From NCBI GenBank assembly GCA_019163335.1, contig JAFLKM010000027.1, forward strand, positions 1 to 64,000: 64,000 bases of DNA, read 5' to 3'. The translations under genes were made by a program, and so were the position numbers. Of this stretch, positions 8,445 to 17,167 are shown piece after piece (the stretch's first letter is position 1; every line of letters starts with the position of its first letter). This stretch comes from Desulfobulbaceae bacterium. Its GTDB lineage: Bacteria; Desulfobacterota; Desulfobulbia; Desulfobulbales; Desulfocapsaceae. The notes below the pieces were generated by a model. It made no database searches. It was given only the letters and a program-made list of their open reading frames with translations, and was not told the origin of the DNA.

Positions 8445-9034
8445 CAAAGACTACACTGCAATCGATTGATTCTATTGTTGCCGTGGATCAGAAGAAACCT
8501 TCTGATCCGGCACAAGCCCAATATGAAGAAGGAAGAGAGTTTTTGAAAAAAAACGAACTGTCTCAGGCTGCTCTAGCCTTTCATAATGCGCTCCTGGCCT
8601 TTGAAGAAAAGGATAATCAGGACGGGATCGCCAATGCCTCAAATCAGCTCGGCAATGTCTGCCTGCAGCGACGGGAATATGCGAAAGCCATGGCGCATTA
8701 TCAACGGGCGTGGGGTATCTGTGAGAAACAGGATGACCCTATGAGTCTGAATGTCCTGTCCTCCCAGCTTGTTCTGGCTCACCAGGGATTGAAGCAGTTC
8801 CCAGAGGCTGTCAAACTCTGTCTTGATATGCTGGAAACATATCATCGGGGTAATAATCCTCAAGGGGTTGTGGAGACTCTGGAGAAGCTGGTGAATGTTT
8901 ATATTGAAGCGGGTGATAATGCAAAGGCTGCTGATACCTATCGGACGATCGCCTCAATCCATGCCCAGTATAAACATAAGAACATTGCCGAGGGTTTTAT
9001 GAAAAAGGCTCAGGCCCTGGAAGAGTCTGCCTGA
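8441..9034 (+). CDS. TPR-repeat protein, coupled to the zinc-ribbon/HEAT protein
   Basis: 197 residues. A short polar N-terminus is followed by about four TPR-like helical pairs (for example ASNQLGNVCLQRREYAKAM and LVNVYIEAGDNAKAAD). There is no export signal or catalytic motif. The start codon sits in an ATGA overlap with the preceding stop. The product may bind its upstream partner, which is inference from coupling. ribE starts 20 bases downstream, so the module is probably cotranscribed with riboflavin genes. Confidence 0.8.
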   Translation: MTKTTLQSIDSIVAVDQKKPSDPAQAQYEEGREFLKKNELSQAALAFHNALLAFEEKDNQDGIANASNQLGNVCLQRREYAKAMAHYQRAWGICEKQDDPMSLNVLSSQLVLAHQGLKQFPEAVKLCLDMLETYHRGNNPQGVVETLEKLVNVYIEAGDNAKAADTYRTIASIHAQYKHKNIAEGFMKKAQALEESA

Positions 9035-9053
9035 GAGGGGCCTGGGGCAAATC

Positions 9054-9713
9054 ATGTTTACAGGCATTGTGGCGGGCACAGGGATATTACGGAGGAAACG
9101 AGGGGTGGATGGTGGCATGGCTTTTGATCTTGAGGCCGGATTTATTCTTGCTGATCCGGAAGAAGGAGAATCCGTCGCTATTAACGGTGTTTGTCTGACT
9201 GCTTACAGCATAAAAGATCAGCGATTTACGGTCGATGTCTCTCCTGAGACCCTGAAGCGTTCAACCCTGGGGGGGCTTGCTGCCGGGGTTTCTGTAAATA
9301 TGGAACGTGCCTTGCGGCTGTCCGATCGTTTGGGGGGGCATATTGTTTCCGGTCATGTTGATTGTGTAGCAATGCTGCAGGAACGAAGACCCGTGGGCGC
9401 CTTTACCATTTTTTCCTTTGCCCTCCCTGAACAATGGGATCGGTATGTTGTTGAAAAGGGATCGGTGACCATCGACGGGGTCAGCCTGACTGTGAATGGT
9501 TGTAGCCCGGGGAAATTCGACGTCTCAATTATTCCCCAGACCCTTCAGACAACCACCCTTGGGCTGTTAAAAAACGGCAGCCGTGTTAATATTGAGGTCG
9601 ATATCATTGGCAAATACGTGGAGAAACTGCTTGCCCCTCAGCCGTCCCAGGTTATCGGGTCAGTTGAGGGGAAGATTAGTCCCGCCTTTCTGGCAGAGCA
9701 TGGTTTCTTTTGA
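9054..9713 (+). CDS. ribE: riboflavin synthase, alpha subunit
   Basis: Dismutates two 6,7-dimethyl-8-ribityllumazines into riboflavin and the pyrimidinedione. It starts with the hallmark MFTGIV and consists of two similar lumazine-binding halves, with GVCLTA and SGHVD in the first and GVSLTVNG in the second. 219 residues is typical. It sits between the TPR module and ribBA. The symbol ribE follows E. coli/proteobacterial use; some annotations call it ribC. Confidence 0.95.
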   Translation: MFTGIVAGTGILRRKRGVDGGMAFDLEAGFILADPEEGESVAINGVCLTAYSIKDQRFTVDVSPETLKRSTLGGLAAGVSVNMERALRLSDRLGGHIVSGHVDCVAMLQERRPVGAFTIFSFALPEQWDRYVVEKGSVTIDGVSLTVNGCSPGKFDVSIIPQTLQTTTLGLLKNGSRVNIEVDIIGKYVEKLLAPQPSQVIGSVEGKISPAFLAEHGFF

Positions 9714-9766
9714 TCTCGCCTCATGAAGTTATTAAACATTATTATTTCTAATAAAGGTATTTGATC

Positions 9767-10981
9767 ATGGCAGTCAGCCCAATTGAAGAAGTCATCAAGG
9801 ACATCAAGGCCGGAAAGATGGTTATCCTGGTGGATGATGAAGATCGTGAAAATGAAGGGGATCTGTGCATGGCTGCGGAGGCGGTGACCCCAGAGGCTAT
9901 TAATTTCATGGCAAGATATGGTCGAGGTCTGATCTGCCTGACCTTGAGTCCGGATCTTGTCGAGAAGCTACAACTGCCGATGATGGTCAGTGATAATCAG
10001 TCGCCCTACGGTACCGGCTTTACCATAAGTATCGAGGCCCGGACCGGGGTGTCCACTGGTATCTCGGCTGCGGATCGGGCTCGTACCATTGAGGCGGCGG
10101 TCGCCCCCGATGCTAAACCACATGATATTATCAGTCCAGGCCATATTTTTCCGCTGCGGGCGAAGGCAGGCGGGGTGCTGGTTCGTCTGGGCCAGACAGA
10201 AGGGTCTGTGGATCTCGCACGTCTTGCCGGCTGTCGAACTGCCGGGGTTATCTGCGAGATTATGAACGATGACGGATCCATGTCGCGTATGCCTGATCTG
10301 GAAAAATTTGCAGTTGAACATGACCTGAAGATAGCAACGATTGCTGATCTTGTTGCCTATCGGCTCCGTGAGGATATCTTGGTCCACCGTGCCGCAGAGG
10401 CCCGGGTTCCCACTGATCATGCGGGGGAGTTCAAGGTTATAATTTACACCAACGATGTTGATAAAATGGAGCATCTTGCCCTGGTGAAGGGAGAGATTAA
10501 TCCTGATAAAAAGGTGTTGGTGCGTGTTCACTCCGAATGTCTCACAGGGGATGTCTTTGGCTCTGCCCGTTGCGATTGCGGGGATCAGTTGTATGCTGCC
10601 ATGCGAATGATTGATCAGGAGGGCTGTGGTGTTCTTTTGTATATGCGCCAGGAGGGGCGGGGCATTGGCTTGATCAACAAATTGAAGGCCTATCATCTTC
10701 AGGATTCTGAAGGAATGGATACGGTGGAGGCAAATATTCATCTGGGTTTTAAGGCCGATCTTCGTGATTATGGGATTGGCGCTCAGATTCTCCGGGATCT
10801 CGGAGTGCGAAAGATGAGCCTTCTGACCAATAATCCTAAAAAAATTATCGGTCTTGAGGGATATGGCATTGAGGTGGTGGATCGTTTTCCCATTGAGATG
10901 GCTGCCAGTGAAGAGAATAAGAATTATCTCATGTGCAAACGTGACCGAATGGGCCATTTGCTTGTCGTTGATGATGAGTAA
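9767..10981 (+). CDS. ribBA: bifunctional DHBP synthase / GTP cyclohydrolase II
   Basis: Makes both riboflavin precursors. The N-terminal domain (to about residue 200) converts ribulose 5-phosphate to dihydroxybutanone phosphate, with [11 protein letters not shown] at the active site. The C-terminal GTP cyclohydrolase II domain has zinc-binding [16 protein letters not shown] and RQEGRGIGL. The ORF track begins at TTG 9761, but ATG 9767 has better spacing from AAAGGT and gives the usual MAVSPIEE start (404 residues). No FMN riboswitch precedes it. Confidence 0.95.
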   Translation: MAVSPIEEVIKDIKAGKMVILVDDEDRENEGDLCMAAEAVTPEAINFMARYGRGLICLTLSPDLVEKLQLPMMVSDNQSPYGTGFTISIEARTGVSTGISAADRARTIEAAVAPDAKPHDIISPGHIFPLRAKAGGVLVRLGQTEGSVDLARLAGCRTAGVICEIMNDDGSMSRMPDLEKFAVEHDLKIATIADLVAYRLREDILVHRAAEARVPTDHAGEFKVIIYTNDVDKMEHLALVKGEINPDKKVLVRVHSECLTGDVFGSARCDCGDQLYAAMRMIDQEGCGVLLYMRQEGRGIGLINKLKAYHLQDSEGMDTVEANIHLGFKADLRDYGIGAQILRDLGVRKMSLLTNNPKKIIGLEGYGIEVVDRFPIEMAASEENKNYLMCKRDRMGHLLVVDDE

Positions 10982-11045
10982 TATTGGTAAAGTTCCAGAC
11001 TCTTTTGAGAGATGGATTTATTTCTAGCGATAAGGTATTGATGAT

Positions 11046-11513
11046 ATGGCAAATATAATTGAGGGAAATCTGAAGGCAGACGGAAAAAAGTTCGCAATTA
11101 TTGTCGCCCGGTTTAATTCTTTTGTTTCCGAAAAATTACTGGAAGGAGCTCTGGATACCTTGATCCGGTCCGGCGCCCTTGATGAAGATATAGATGTGGC
11201 TCGTGTTCCAGGTGCGTATGAGATACCACTTATCGCCAAAAAGATGGCTGCTTCTCAGAAGTATGATGCCGTGATCTGTCTGGGAGCAGTCATTCGGGGA
11301 GCTACCCCCCATTTTGATGTTGTGGTGAATGAGGTCTCCAAGGGTTCTGCTCAAGTGGGGCTGGAAACAGGGGTACCCGTTCTTTTCGGGGTGTTGACCA
11401 CTGAAAACATTGAGCAGGCCATTGAACGTTCTGGATCCAAGGCTGGCAATAAAGGTTCAGAAGTTGCCGTTGCTGCCATTGAAATGGCCAACCTCCTTGT
11501 GAATCTGCAATAA
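11046..11513 (+). CDS. ribH: 6,7-dimethyl-8-ribityllumazine synthase
   Basis: Condenses the RibBA-derived butanone phosphate with the aminopyrimidine to form lumazine for RibE. Motifs are [15 protein letters not shown] at the N-terminus, VPGAYEIP, and [12 protein letters not shown] with the catalytic His region. 155 residues matches the icosahedral enzyme family. It lies 64 bases after ribBA and 37 before nusB, an order common in proteobacteria. ribD, which supplies the other substrate, is not in this window. Confidence 0.95.
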   Translation: MANIIEGNLKADGKKFAIIVARFNSFVSEKLLEGALDTLIRSGALDEDIDVARVPGAYEIPLIAKKMAASQKYDAVICLGAVIRGATPHFDVVVNEVSKGSAQVGLETGVPVLFGVLTTENIEQAIERSGSKAGNKGSEVAVAAIEMANLLVNLQ

Positions 11514-11550
11514 CTGTTGTTCAACCTTTTTCATTTGACTGTTTTATTTT

Positions 11551-12021
11551 ATGGGAATACGCCGAAAATCACGGGAGACTGCGATGCAGTTCCTCTTTCA
11601 AGGGGAATTTTATCCTGGAGGTTTCCAATTCCAGGACGATCTTGATGCCTGTTTTGCAAGTTTTTGCGACCATTATCCGGTCCAGAAGTTGGCACTTCCC
11701 TATGCCCTGGAACTGATCAGGGGAACCGGTCGCCATCTTGACCGTATCGATACGTTGATCAGGGAATGCGCCAGTAATTGGCGCATTGAGCGCATTTCCC
11801 TGACAGATAGGAATCTTTTGCGGATTGCTGTGTATGAGATGTTATACAGTGAAGAAGCGCCGGATCAAGTTGTCATTAATGAGGCGGTGGAGATTGCCAA
11901 ACGTTATGGTACAGAAGATTCGCCCCCCTTTATCAATGGTGTCCTCGATGCAGTTCGCGTAGTGATCCGTAATGGCAGTGAAGCAACGAAGGGTGAATCT
12001 GAGTCCTCAACAAAAACCTGA
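11551..12021 (+). CDS. nusB: transcription antitermination factor NusB
   Basis: Binds boxA RNA with S10 (rpsJ at 40.9 kb) in rRNA antitermination complexes. The all-helical family pattern is seen: RRKSRETAMQFLFQ, then RNLLRIAVYEMLY and VVINEAVEIAKRYG, and FINGVLDAV near the end. 156 residues is normal. ATG 11551 has no strong ribosome-binding site. Its 3' end overlaps the annotated ftsK reading frame by up to 50 bases. Confidence 0.93.
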   Translation: MGIRRKSRETAMQFLFQGEFYPGGFQFQDDLDACFASFCDHYPVQKLALPYALELIRGTGRHLDRIDTLIRECASNWRIERISLTDRNLLRIAVYEMLYSEEAPDQVVINEAVEIAKRYGTEDSPPFINGVLDAVRVVIRNGSEATKGESESSTKT

Positions 12022-14152
12022 CCAGTCAATGGAGGCGCCACCAATCAAGACAAGGCCTGGTTTACGGCAGGAGGCGGTTGCTGTCTGCGGAATTTTCTTT
12101 TCTTGTTATCTTTTTATTAGCCTCTTGTCTCTAACCTGTACCATCGATAAAAACTGGGGCGGGGAATTGGGCAGGGTCCTTTCCAGCTTTTTCTTGGAAT
12201 TTCTTGGAATAGGAGCCTATCTCCTTGATGGCTTACTTCTCTTTTGTTCCTTTCTTTTTTTTGTTCCTCGTCTGGTTTTTGATCGTTTACCACAAATAAC
12301 GGCTGGAGTTTGTGGTGCTGTTATAGCGGCCTGCGGTCTTCTCGCTTCTCTTCCATTGCAAGGTCTGGTGAATTTTGACGCCGGAGGGTTTCTAGGGAGA
12401 ACAGTTCTCACCCTTCTTGAGTCAGTGGTTGGCGGGCCAGGTGCTTTTCTTTTTTTATTGTTGATTTTTATCATTTCCATCATGCTTTCCACACGTCTAT
12501 CACCGTATGAAACTGGAAGTTTTTTTCTGAGTGGGTTGAAAAAGATCAGGGGCAAAAACAATCTTGATGTAAATGACAAATCGCAGGCAGCTCCTATCCA
12601 GTCAGGGAAAGAGAAGCGACCTGCCCGAAAGGATGGGGTGTCACTTCTTGAGGTCGCTCCGCTTCTTTTGGGTGGGGTTCCCCTTTTGAAGGAGTTGCCG
12701 GTACTGCCAGAGGCATCGAAGGCTGATGAAAGCTTCTCCCTGCACCCTTTGGCCCGGGGGGAGTGGCGTTTGCCGCCGTTGTCTTTGCTTAAAAAACCTG
12801 AGTTGGCCTTGCAGAAGGTCGATAAGGAAGAATATTATAAAATCTCCAAGCAATTGGAGCAAAAGCTGGTCAACTTTGGTGTCTCTGGAAAGGTGGTTGG
12901 AATATCACCGGGTCCGGTAGTGACAACCTATGAATATGCACCGGCGGCAGGAATCAAGATCAACAAAATCGTGACCCTGGCCGATGATCTGGCCCTCGGG
13001 CTCAAGGCTCAATCAGTAAGAGTCGTGGGTTCGGTGCCGGGCAAGGCGGCCCTTGGAATCGAGATCCCCAACAAAGACCGGCAGGTGGTGTACATCCGCG
13101 ATCTACTGACATCAGAGAAATACCGCTTATCGGTGGCTAAGCTTTCCATTGCCCTTGGTCTTGATGTGGTCGGGAATCCCGTTATTGCTGATCTGGCCAA
13201 GATGCCCCATTTGCTTATTGCCGGGGCTACAGGTGCCGGCAAGAGCGTCGCCATCAATACCATCATCTCCTCTCTCCTGTATAATGCCACCCCGGATGAA
13301 GTCCGATTGCTCATGGTGGATCCTAAACGAATTGAGTTATCGGGGTATGAAGGGATTCCCCATCTTCTTCATCCTGTAGTGGTAGAGCCTAAGCTTGCTT
13401 CGAGGGCTTTACAGTGGGCAGTTCGGGAAATGGAGCGAAGATATCGGCTGCTTGAAGAGGCAAAGGTGAAGAGTTTTGATTCATACAACGAGACTGCAGT
13501 TGAGAAATTACCTTATATCGTCATCATTGTTGATGAGCTTGCTGATTTGATGATGGTTGCTTCAAAGGATGTAGAGGCCTCCATCGCCAGGTTGGCTCAG
13601 ATGGCAAGAGCATCAGGCATGCACTTGATTTTAGCTACTCAGCGTCCTTCGGTTGATGTGTTGACTGGTCTTATCAAGGCCAACTTCCCCACTCGAATTT
13701 CTTTTAAGGTCGCATCAAAGATTGATTCCAGGACCATTATTGACACATCGGGAGCTGAACATCTGCTGGGGGCAGGAGACATGCTCTATCTACCTTCGGG
13801 TAGACCCTTGCAGAGGATTCACGGAGCTTATATTTCAGAGGCTGAGACAGTCCAGATTGTTGATTATTTAAAAAAACAGGGCAGTGCCAGCTATGACAAT
13901 TCTGTTGTGGAAGAAGTTGAAACTGAAACGGAAAAAATACAGCAAGGTGACGAGGATATCGATGAGCGTTATGATGAGGCTGTTGCCATAGTTTGTGAGT
14001 CAGGTCAGGCTTCAATTTCCATGGTGCAGCGCAGGATGCGGATTGGGTACAATAGAGCAGCAAGATTGATTGAATTGATGGAAAAGAACGGAATTATTGG
14101 CCCTGCTGATGGTGCTAGGCCTAGGGAAGTTTTGGTTCGAAAATCATATTAG
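11972..14152 (+). CDS. ftsK: DNA translocase FtsK/SpoIIIE
   Basis: A septal ATP-driven DNA pump for chromosome segregation and dimer resolution. Four or five hydrophobic segments (about residues 38-175) anchor it. A short linker follows (far shorter than in E. coli), then the motor with Walker A GATGAGKS near residue 420, the VDPKRIEL block and a Walker B region IIIVDELADLMM. A C-terminal winged-helix gamma domain (YDEAVAIV to the end) would read KOPS sites. Starts at ATG 11972, GTG 11993 or ATG 12029 are all possible; the first overlaps nusB by 50 bases. Confidence 0.93.
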   Translation: MAVKQRRVNLSPQQKPDQSMEAPPIKTRPGLRQEAVAVCGIFFSCYLFISLLSLTCTIDKNWGGELGRVLSSFFLEFLGIGAYLLDGLLLFCSFLFFVPRLVFDRLPQITAGVCGAVIAACGLLASLPLQGLVNFDAGGFLGRTVLTLLESVVGGPGAFLFLLLIFIISIMLSTRLSPYETGSFFLSGLKKIRGKNNLDVNDKSQAAPIQSGKEKRPARKDGVSLLEVAPLLLGGVPLLKELPVLPEASKADESFSLHPLARGEWRLPPLSLLKKPELALQKVDKEEYYKISKQLEQKLVNFGVSGKVVGISPGPVVTTYEYAPAAGIKINKIVTLADDLALGLKAQSVRVVGSVPGKAALGIEIPNKDRQVVYIRDLLTSEKYRLSVAKLSIALGLDVVGNPVIADLAKMPHLLIAGATGAGKSVAINTIISSLLYNATPDEVRLLMVDPKRIELSGYEGIPHLLHPVVVEPKLASRALQWAVREMERRYRLLEEAKVKSFDSYNETAVEKLPYIVIIVDELADLMMVASKDVEASIARLAQMARASGMHLILATQRPSVDVLTGLIKANFPTRISFKVASKIDSRTIIDTSGAEHLLGAGDMLYLPSGRPLQRIHGAYISEAETVQIVDYLKKQGSASYDNSVVEEVETETEKIQQGDEDIDERYDEAVAIVCESGQASISMVQRRMRIGYNRAARLIELMEKNGIIGPADGARPREVLVRKSY

Positions 14153-14182
14153 TAATTGCGCGAGTATCGATAATTAATTTTC

Positions 14183-14211
14183 TTGACAATTATTCGGCTA
14201 CAAACTATATA
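14183..14211 (+). promoter_or_regulatory. consensus sigma70-type promoter of aprBA
   Basis: TTGACA (14183-14188), 17 bases, TATATA (14206-14211). This is the strongest-looking promoter upstream of the sulfate-reduction genes. Predicted initiation near 14218 gives a leader of about 205 nt before aprB. Confidence 0.75.
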
Positions 14212-14221
14212 AATATTTAAT

Positions 14222-14275
14222 AAAAAATGAGTGAGCGTTCATTTAGTTGAAAAAAACAACTCTCACTTATTTTTT
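14222..14275 (+). promoter_or_regulatory. 5'-terminal leader hairpin of aprBA mRNA
   Basis: AAAAAATGAGTGAG (14222-14235) pairs with CTCACTTATTTTTT (14262-14275), with one G-U pair. The stem is extended by AGTTG/CAACT inside, with a nine-base bulge on the left arm. It begins within a few bases of the predicted start site, as 5' mRNA-stabilising hairpins do. The U-rich right arm could alternatively make it a weak attenuator. Confidence 0.6.
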
Positions 14276-14370
14276 ATACTCATTTTAAGGGGTTAAGTGA
14301 TTCTATGTAAGCCCCTTGTGGAGTGTTGTAAAGGTTGTAGAAAGGTGTTTTTTTGGTAGCGGTTAAAGTT

Positions 14371-14390
14371 GGCCCAGTCAGTTCTGGGTC
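14371..14390 (+). promoter_or_regulatory. second aprBA leader hairpin
   Basis: GGCCCAG pairs with CTGGGTC around a six-base loop, about 20 bases before the GAGGAGG ribosome-binding site of aprB. It is a short but GC-rich stem in an AT-rich leader. No known riboswitch consensus was recognised. Confidence 0.4.
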
Positions 14391-14423
14391 GCAAAAGTAA
14401 AAATAAGCTGAGGAGGTAGTTTA

Positions 14424-14843
14424 ATGCCAAGTTATGTAGATCCTTCCAAGTGCGATGGTTGCAAGGGTGGCGACAAGACAGCATGTATGTACATTTGTCC
14501 CAATGACCTGATGGTGCTGAACAAAGAGGAAATGCGTGCCTACAATCAGGAGCCTGATGCCTGCTGGGAATGCTATTCCTGTGTAAAGATTTGTCCTCAA
14601 GGTGCTATTTTTGTTCGTGGTTATGATGACTTTGTCCCCATGGGCGGTCAGGTTCATCCAATGCGCAGTGCTTCTGATATCATGTGGACTGTCAAGTTCC
14701 GTAATGGAAACATGAAGCGCTTCAAATTTCCTGTTCGTACCACCTCTGAAGGTGCTGCCAATGCATACATTGGTACCACCGGCGGCAGCCTGGATGATGA
14801 ATGCCTGATCCTTGAGTCAGCCCTTCCTACACCAACTAAATAA
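14424..14843 (+). CDS. aprB: adenylylsulfate (APS) reductase, beta subunit
   Basis: Carries two [4Fe-4S] clusters that pass electrons to the FAD of AprA during reduction of APS to sulfite and AMP in the cytoplasm. Ligands are visible as CDGCKGG...CMYICP and CWECYSCVKICP in the first 65 residues; the rest is the beta-rich and tail region that wraps AprA. 139 residues is slightly short for the family but complete at both ends. It is preceded by a strong GAGGAGG site and followed 69 bases later by aprA. Confidence 0.96.
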   Translation: MPSYVDPSKCDGCKGGDKTACMYICPNDLMVLNKEEMRAYNQEPDACWECYSCVKICPQGAIFVRGYDDFVPMGGQVHPMRSASDIMWTVKFRNGNMKRFKFPVRTTSEGAANAYIGTTGGSLDDECLILESALPTPTK

Positions 14844-14912
14844 TTCTGGATAAACCCTTTGGCTGGAATTAATTGCACGCAAACTCTTTTAATATTTTAA
14901 GGAGATTTTAAT

Positions 14913-16931
14913 ATGGCATTACCAAATAAACCAAACGGTGAAATTGCTGCCGTGGTAAATCCTGAAATCGTTGAGCATGATGTTGACGTTCTCATCGTTG
15001 GTGGCGGTATGGCTGCTTGCGGCACCGCCTTTGAGATCAAAAAATGGGCTCCTGCCGACATGAAGATTGTGCTTGTTGATAAGGCATCTCTCGAGCGTTC
15101 CGGTGCTGTAGCTCAGGGTCTTTCTGCTATCAATACCTATATCGGCTCTAACCCAATCGAGAGTTACGTAAAGATGGTACGTAACGACCTTATGGGCGTT
15201 GTTCGTGAAGATCTGATCTATGACTGTGGTCGTCATGTAGATGAGTCAGTAAAGTTGTTTGAAGAGTGGGGCCTTCCTATTTGGAAGCTGGATGCCGATG
15301 GTAATAACCTTGATGGCGCTGCTCCTGCTAAGTCCCTGCGTGAAGGCGGTACCCCTGTTCGTACCGGTAAATGGCAGATCATGATTAACGGCGAGTCTTA
15401 CAAGTGTATTGTTGCAGAGCCTGCAAAGACTGCCCTTGGTGCCGACAACTGCCTTGAGCGTATTTTTATCGTAAAAATGCTGTTGGATAAGAACAAGCCA
15501 AACCAGATCGCTGGTGCGGTTGGATTCTCAACTCGCGAGAACGCTGTACATGTATTCCGCTGCAAGACCGCTCTGGTTGCCTGCGGTGGTGCTGTAAATA
15601 TTTTCCGCCCACGCTCAACTGGTGAAGGAAAAGGCCGTGCCTGGTATCCAGTATGGAATGCCGGTTCTACCTATACCATGTGTGCCCAGGTCGGTGCGAC
15701 CCTGACCATGATGGAAAATCGTTTTACCCCAGCTCGTTTCAAAGATGGATATGGCCCCGTTGGCGCCTGGTTCCTTCTGTTCAAGGCTAAAGTCCAAAAC
15801 GGTCTTGGTGAGTTCTATGCTAATAGCCCAGCCGTAAAAGATGAACTTGCGAAATTTATGCCTTATGGTGCTTCAGCCGTTACTCCTACCTGCTTGCGAA
15901 ATCATTTGATGCTGAATGAGCTCAAGGCTGGTCGTGGTCCTATTTATATGGCAACCGACGTTGCACTGAATGCTTTCCTTGATGCAAAGAAAGCAGCTGG
16001 TATGGACGAAAAGGGTGTTAAGAAATATTGGAAGCATCTTGAGTCTGAGGCATGGGAGGATTTTCTTGATATGTCTGTTGGTCAGGCTGGGTTGTGGGCA
16101 GGTGCTAATATTGAGCCTGAGAAAGTTGGTTCTGAGATTATGCCGACCGAACCCTACATGCTTGGATCTCACTCAGGTTGTTGTGGAATCTGGACTTCTG
16201 GTCCAGAGGAAGATTGGGTTCCCAATGTTGCAAACCCTTCCCGCGCTCATAAGTACAAGTGGGGGTATAACCGTATGACCACCGTTGATGGCCTCTTCAC
16301 CGCTGGTGATGGCGTTGGCGCATCTGGCCATAAGTTCTCTTCCGGTGCCCATGCAGAGGGTCGTATTTGTGCCAAACAAATGGTGAAGTTCTGCCGTGAT
16401 AATGCTTCTTTTAAGCCTGAGTTGAGGCAAACCGTTCAGGAATTAGCTGATGAGATCTACGCACCAGTTAAGCTGTATCATGAGCATGTTGGGGCGTCTA
16501 CTTCTTCAAATGTAAACCCCAACTTCTGTAAACCAGCTGGTATCATGATGCGTCTGATGAAGGCTACCGATGAGTATGGTGGCGGTGTTGCTACTTACTA
16601 CATGACTTCAGGTAAACTGTTGAATATCTGCCTTGATCTTCTCAAAATGCTGCGTGAAGATGCTGAGAAGATGGCTGCTGGCGATCTGCATGAGCTTCTT
16701 CGTGCATGGGAAAATTATCATCGTATCTGGTGTGTAGAAACCCATATTCGTCACATAGAATTCCGTAAAGAATCTCGTTACCCAGGATTTTACTATCGCT
16801 CAGATTTCCCAGCGGTTGATGACGAAAACTGGAAGTGTTTTGTAAACTCAACCTTTAATCCTGAGACTCAGGAATGGTTGTGCGAAAAGGTAGAATGTAT
16901 CAACATCGTATCAACTGATCCTTGGCTGTAA
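14913..16931 (+). CDS. aprA: adenylylsulfate (APS) reductase, alpha subunit
   Basis: The FAD catalytic subunit that reduces APS to sulfite, or runs in reverse in sulfur oxidation and disproportionation. The Rossmann motif VLIVGGGMAACGTAFEI is at about residue 26, and the fumarate-reductase-like fold continues with RSGAVAQGLSAINTY and later GDGVGASGHKFSSGAHAEGR. 672 residues is full length. ATG follows AAGGAG. A 13-bp-stem terminator ends the aprBA unit 35 bases downstream. Gene order and similarity fit a sulfate reducer with QmoABC as partner. Confidence 0.97.
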   Translation: MALPNKPNGEIAAVVNPEIVEHDVDVLIVGGGMAACGTAFEIKKWAPADMKIVLVDKASLERSGAVAQGLSAINTYIGSNPIESYVKMVRNDLMGVVREDLIYDCGRHVDESVKLFEEWGLPIWKLDADGNNLDGAAPAKSLREGGTPVRTGKWQIMINGESYKCIVAEPAKTALGADNCLERIFIVKMLLDKNKPNQIAGAVGFSTRENAVHVFRCKTALVACGGAVNIFRPRSTGEGKGRAWYPVWNAGSTYTMCAQVGATLTMMENRFTPARFKDGYGPVGAWFLLFKAKVQNGLGEFYANSPAVKDELAKFMPYGASAVTPTCLRNHLMLNELKAGRGPIYMATDVALNAFLDAKKAAGMDEKGVKKYWKHLESEAWEDFLDMSVGQAGLWAGANIEPEKVGSEIMPTEPYMLGSHSGCCGIWTSGPEEDWVPNVANPSRAHKYKWGYNRMTTVDGLFTAGDGVGASGHKFSSGAHAEGRICAKQMVKFCRDNASFKPELRQTVQELADEIYAPVKLYHEHVGASTSSNVNPNFCKPAGIMMRLMKATDEYGGGVATYYMTSGKLLNICLDLLKMLREDAEKMAAGDLHELLRAWENYHRIWCVETHIRHIEFRKESRYPGFYYRSDFPAVDDENWKCFVNSTFNPETQEWLCEKVECINIVSTDPWL

Positions 16932-16959
16932 TATCTAGGATCTGTTTTATGATGGATTA

Positions 16960-17001
16960 AAAAAAATCTCCAGGAGTCTTCTGACTCCTGGAGATTTTTT
17001 T
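16960..17001 (+). terminator. strong intrinsic terminator after aprA
   Basis: ATCTCCAGGAGTC (16966-16978) pairs perfectly with GACTCCTGGAGAT around loop TTCT, flanked by an A-run and a T-run (16996-17001). The 13-bp core separates aprBA from qmoAB transcription. Confidence 0.92.
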
Positions 17002-17082
17002 CTATGTTGTGGTTGAACCAGCATAAATGTTATGAAGCCGTTTGTCCTGGTTCAGCTCCAAATTCTTAATAATTGTATGCAT

Positions 17083-17098
17083 TGATTTGCTTAAATCA
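17083..17098. promoter_or_regulatory. inverted repeat TGATTT-N4-AAATCA upstream of qmoA
   Basis: A perfect 6-4-6 repeat about 70 bases upstream of the qmoA -35. Its size and spacing recall FNR/CRP-type half sites (TTGAT-N4-ATCAA) without matching exactly. It is a possible operator; the cognate regulator is unknown. Confidence 0.35.
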
Positions 17099-17167
17099 GT
17101 AGTTAGGCCCCAAGTTGCGGTGTTGAGGAATTGATGTCTTTGATTCTTGCGTTCACTTGAATGTAAG

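Noticed and set aside
9968-10957. 329-codon minus-strand ORF opposite ribBA
   Set aside because: It lies wholly antisense to a well-conserved gene and its translation shows no domain; it is a shadow ORF.
9714-11045. Possible FMN riboswitch in the leaders of ribBA or ribH
   Set aside because: The leaders are 53 and 64 bases, too short for the roughly 120-base aptamer, and lack its conserved core.
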